Shown piece after piece: positions 6,055 to 6,540 of a stretch of 6,540 nucleotides of DNA. The stretch spans positions 1-6,540 of the forward strand of contig JBBTRU010000039.1 of NCBI GenBank assembly GCA_038065015.1, in the 5' to 3' direction. Below the pieces are notes generated by a model, which searched no databases, had not been told where the DNA came from, and saw only the letters and a program-made list of their open reading frames with translations. The position numbers and the translations under genes were made by a program. Source of the DNA: CAIPSZ01 sp038065015. Lineage in GTDB: Bacteria; Patescibacteriota; Patescibacteriia; PEXW01. Positions within the stretch are counted from its first letter, which is position 1. Every line of letters starts with the position of its first letter.

Positions 6055-6540
6055 ATGTCAAATCGTGAGCTTTCGGTCCATCAGGAACATGAGCTCCTTG
6101 GTCGCTTAGAAGACCAGGGTTTGGACAAGGATTCTGCGCAGTCGGTTATTGATAGTAAGGAACTCGCCGCGCAGGTTGTCGGTTTCATAAAGTCTGGTGG
6201 TCAGGCCTCGGGTACAGTCGTCGCCCCGGTATGTTTTCCTACTTGGAAGACCATCAAGCTCGGGACCTACAAAGATGTCAAAGCGCTCCGCAAGGCAATG
6301 GAGAATGCTGGCATCAAGATCGGTGATTACGCGGGCTCGATGCTTAAGCATTCGATGTTCACACTCGCTTCAGCCGAAACCGACATTGAGCTAGTGCGCG
6401 TCTCCGCCGCCGATCTCGGCTTTCCCAGTGGTGCCACCCGCGCGAAGATCTACGACGCTCCCCGCGCAAAAGGCTTGTCTGTGTGTCCGGCCGAAGTTGG
6501 CCACCAAGTGAGCCTGCAGTATCTTGATCAGCCAAACTGT
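6055..6540 (+). CDS. uncharacterised protein, probable CPR-associated family (3' end missing)
   Basis: The frame from the ATG at 6055 is open to the last base, giving 162 residues with no stop; the 3' end lies beyond the window. Residues 1-55 are a charged, helical and probably variable N-terminus. The part from about residue 60 (FPTWKTIKLGTYKDVKALRKAM) looks structured, with an Ile-Gly-Asp-Tyr helix start near 89-92, a strand TDIELVRVSAADLGF (109-123), then GATRAKIYDAPRAKGL and CPAEVGHQVSLQY (144-156). From memory, the last stretch resembles a recurrent family of unknown function in Patescibacteria whose members carry IYxxAxxLGLxLCPAEVGPxLRLQ and end with a Trp-rich tail; I could not check this. 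No signal peptide or membrane segment is seen. It has its own promoter, a leader of about 95 bases and a strong Shine-Dalgarno. Codons are GC-richer than in the preceding NYN gene. C144, E147 and H150 are candidate functional residues, but no activity is assigned. Confidence 0.82.
   Translation, partial: MSNRELSVHQEHELLGRLEDQGLDKDSAQSVIDSKELAAQVVGFIKSGGQASGTVVAPVCFPTWKTIKLGTYKDVKALRKAMENAGIKIGDYAGSMLKHSMFTLASAETDIELVRVSAADLGFPSGATRAKIYDAPRAKGLSVCPAEVGHQVSLQYLDQPNC

Noticed and set aside
6106..6351. Minus-strand frame and + strand frame 2 (6197-6394) inside the last gene
   Set aside because: The frame from 6055 has a strong ribosome-binding site, a promoter and family-like sequence; the others are shadows.
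1..6540. tRNA, rRNA, CRISPR array, transposase or replication origin
   Set aside because: I saw no cloverleaf, no regularly spaced direct repeats, no transposase frame, and no DnaA-box cluster despite the presence of gyrB.

Overview
The window looks like chromosomal DNA of an uncultivated bacterium, most plausibly of the Candidate Phyla Radiation (Patescibacteria). The grounds are a last gene that resembles an uncharacterised family I associate from memory with those genomes, short and mostly Shine-Dalgarno-less core genes, and interspersed palindromic repeats. The standard bacterial code fits: TGA serves as a stop for two genes, and no TGA interrupts the long reading frames, so the UGA-glycine lineages are unlikely. 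The phylum assignment is inference.

Layout, all on the + strand. Positions 1-237: C-terminal end of an unrecognised protein. 246-755: a small membrane protein of about five helices, AT-richer than its neighbour. 757-3114: pheT, the phenylalanyl-tRNA synthetase beta subunit, complete and starting one base after the membrane-protein stop; no pheS is next to it in this window. 3115-3239: a nested inverted repeat built from about nine TACGAAT-type heptamers that fills the gap in front of gyrB. 3240-5273: gyrB, complete and short-form. 5280-5771: a LabA/NYN-type PIN-fold nuclease, six bases after gyrB and visibly AT-richer. 5772-6054: non-coding, with several small palindromes, a good sigma70-type promoter and a strong Shine-Dalgarno. 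6055 to the window end: the N-terminal 162 residues of the uncharacterised protein, running off the edge.

The first three genes are spaced like an operon, and gyrB plus the NYN gene form a second tight pair. They need not share a process: pheT charges tRNA-Phe in translation, GyrB supercoils DNA with GyrA, and the NYN protein probably cuts RNA. The last gene is a separate transcription unit.

The best candidates for something undescribed are the last gene with its structured leader, the heptamer inverted repeat that ends five bases before the gyrB start codon, and a 41-bp GC-rich palindrome inserted in frame within pheT.
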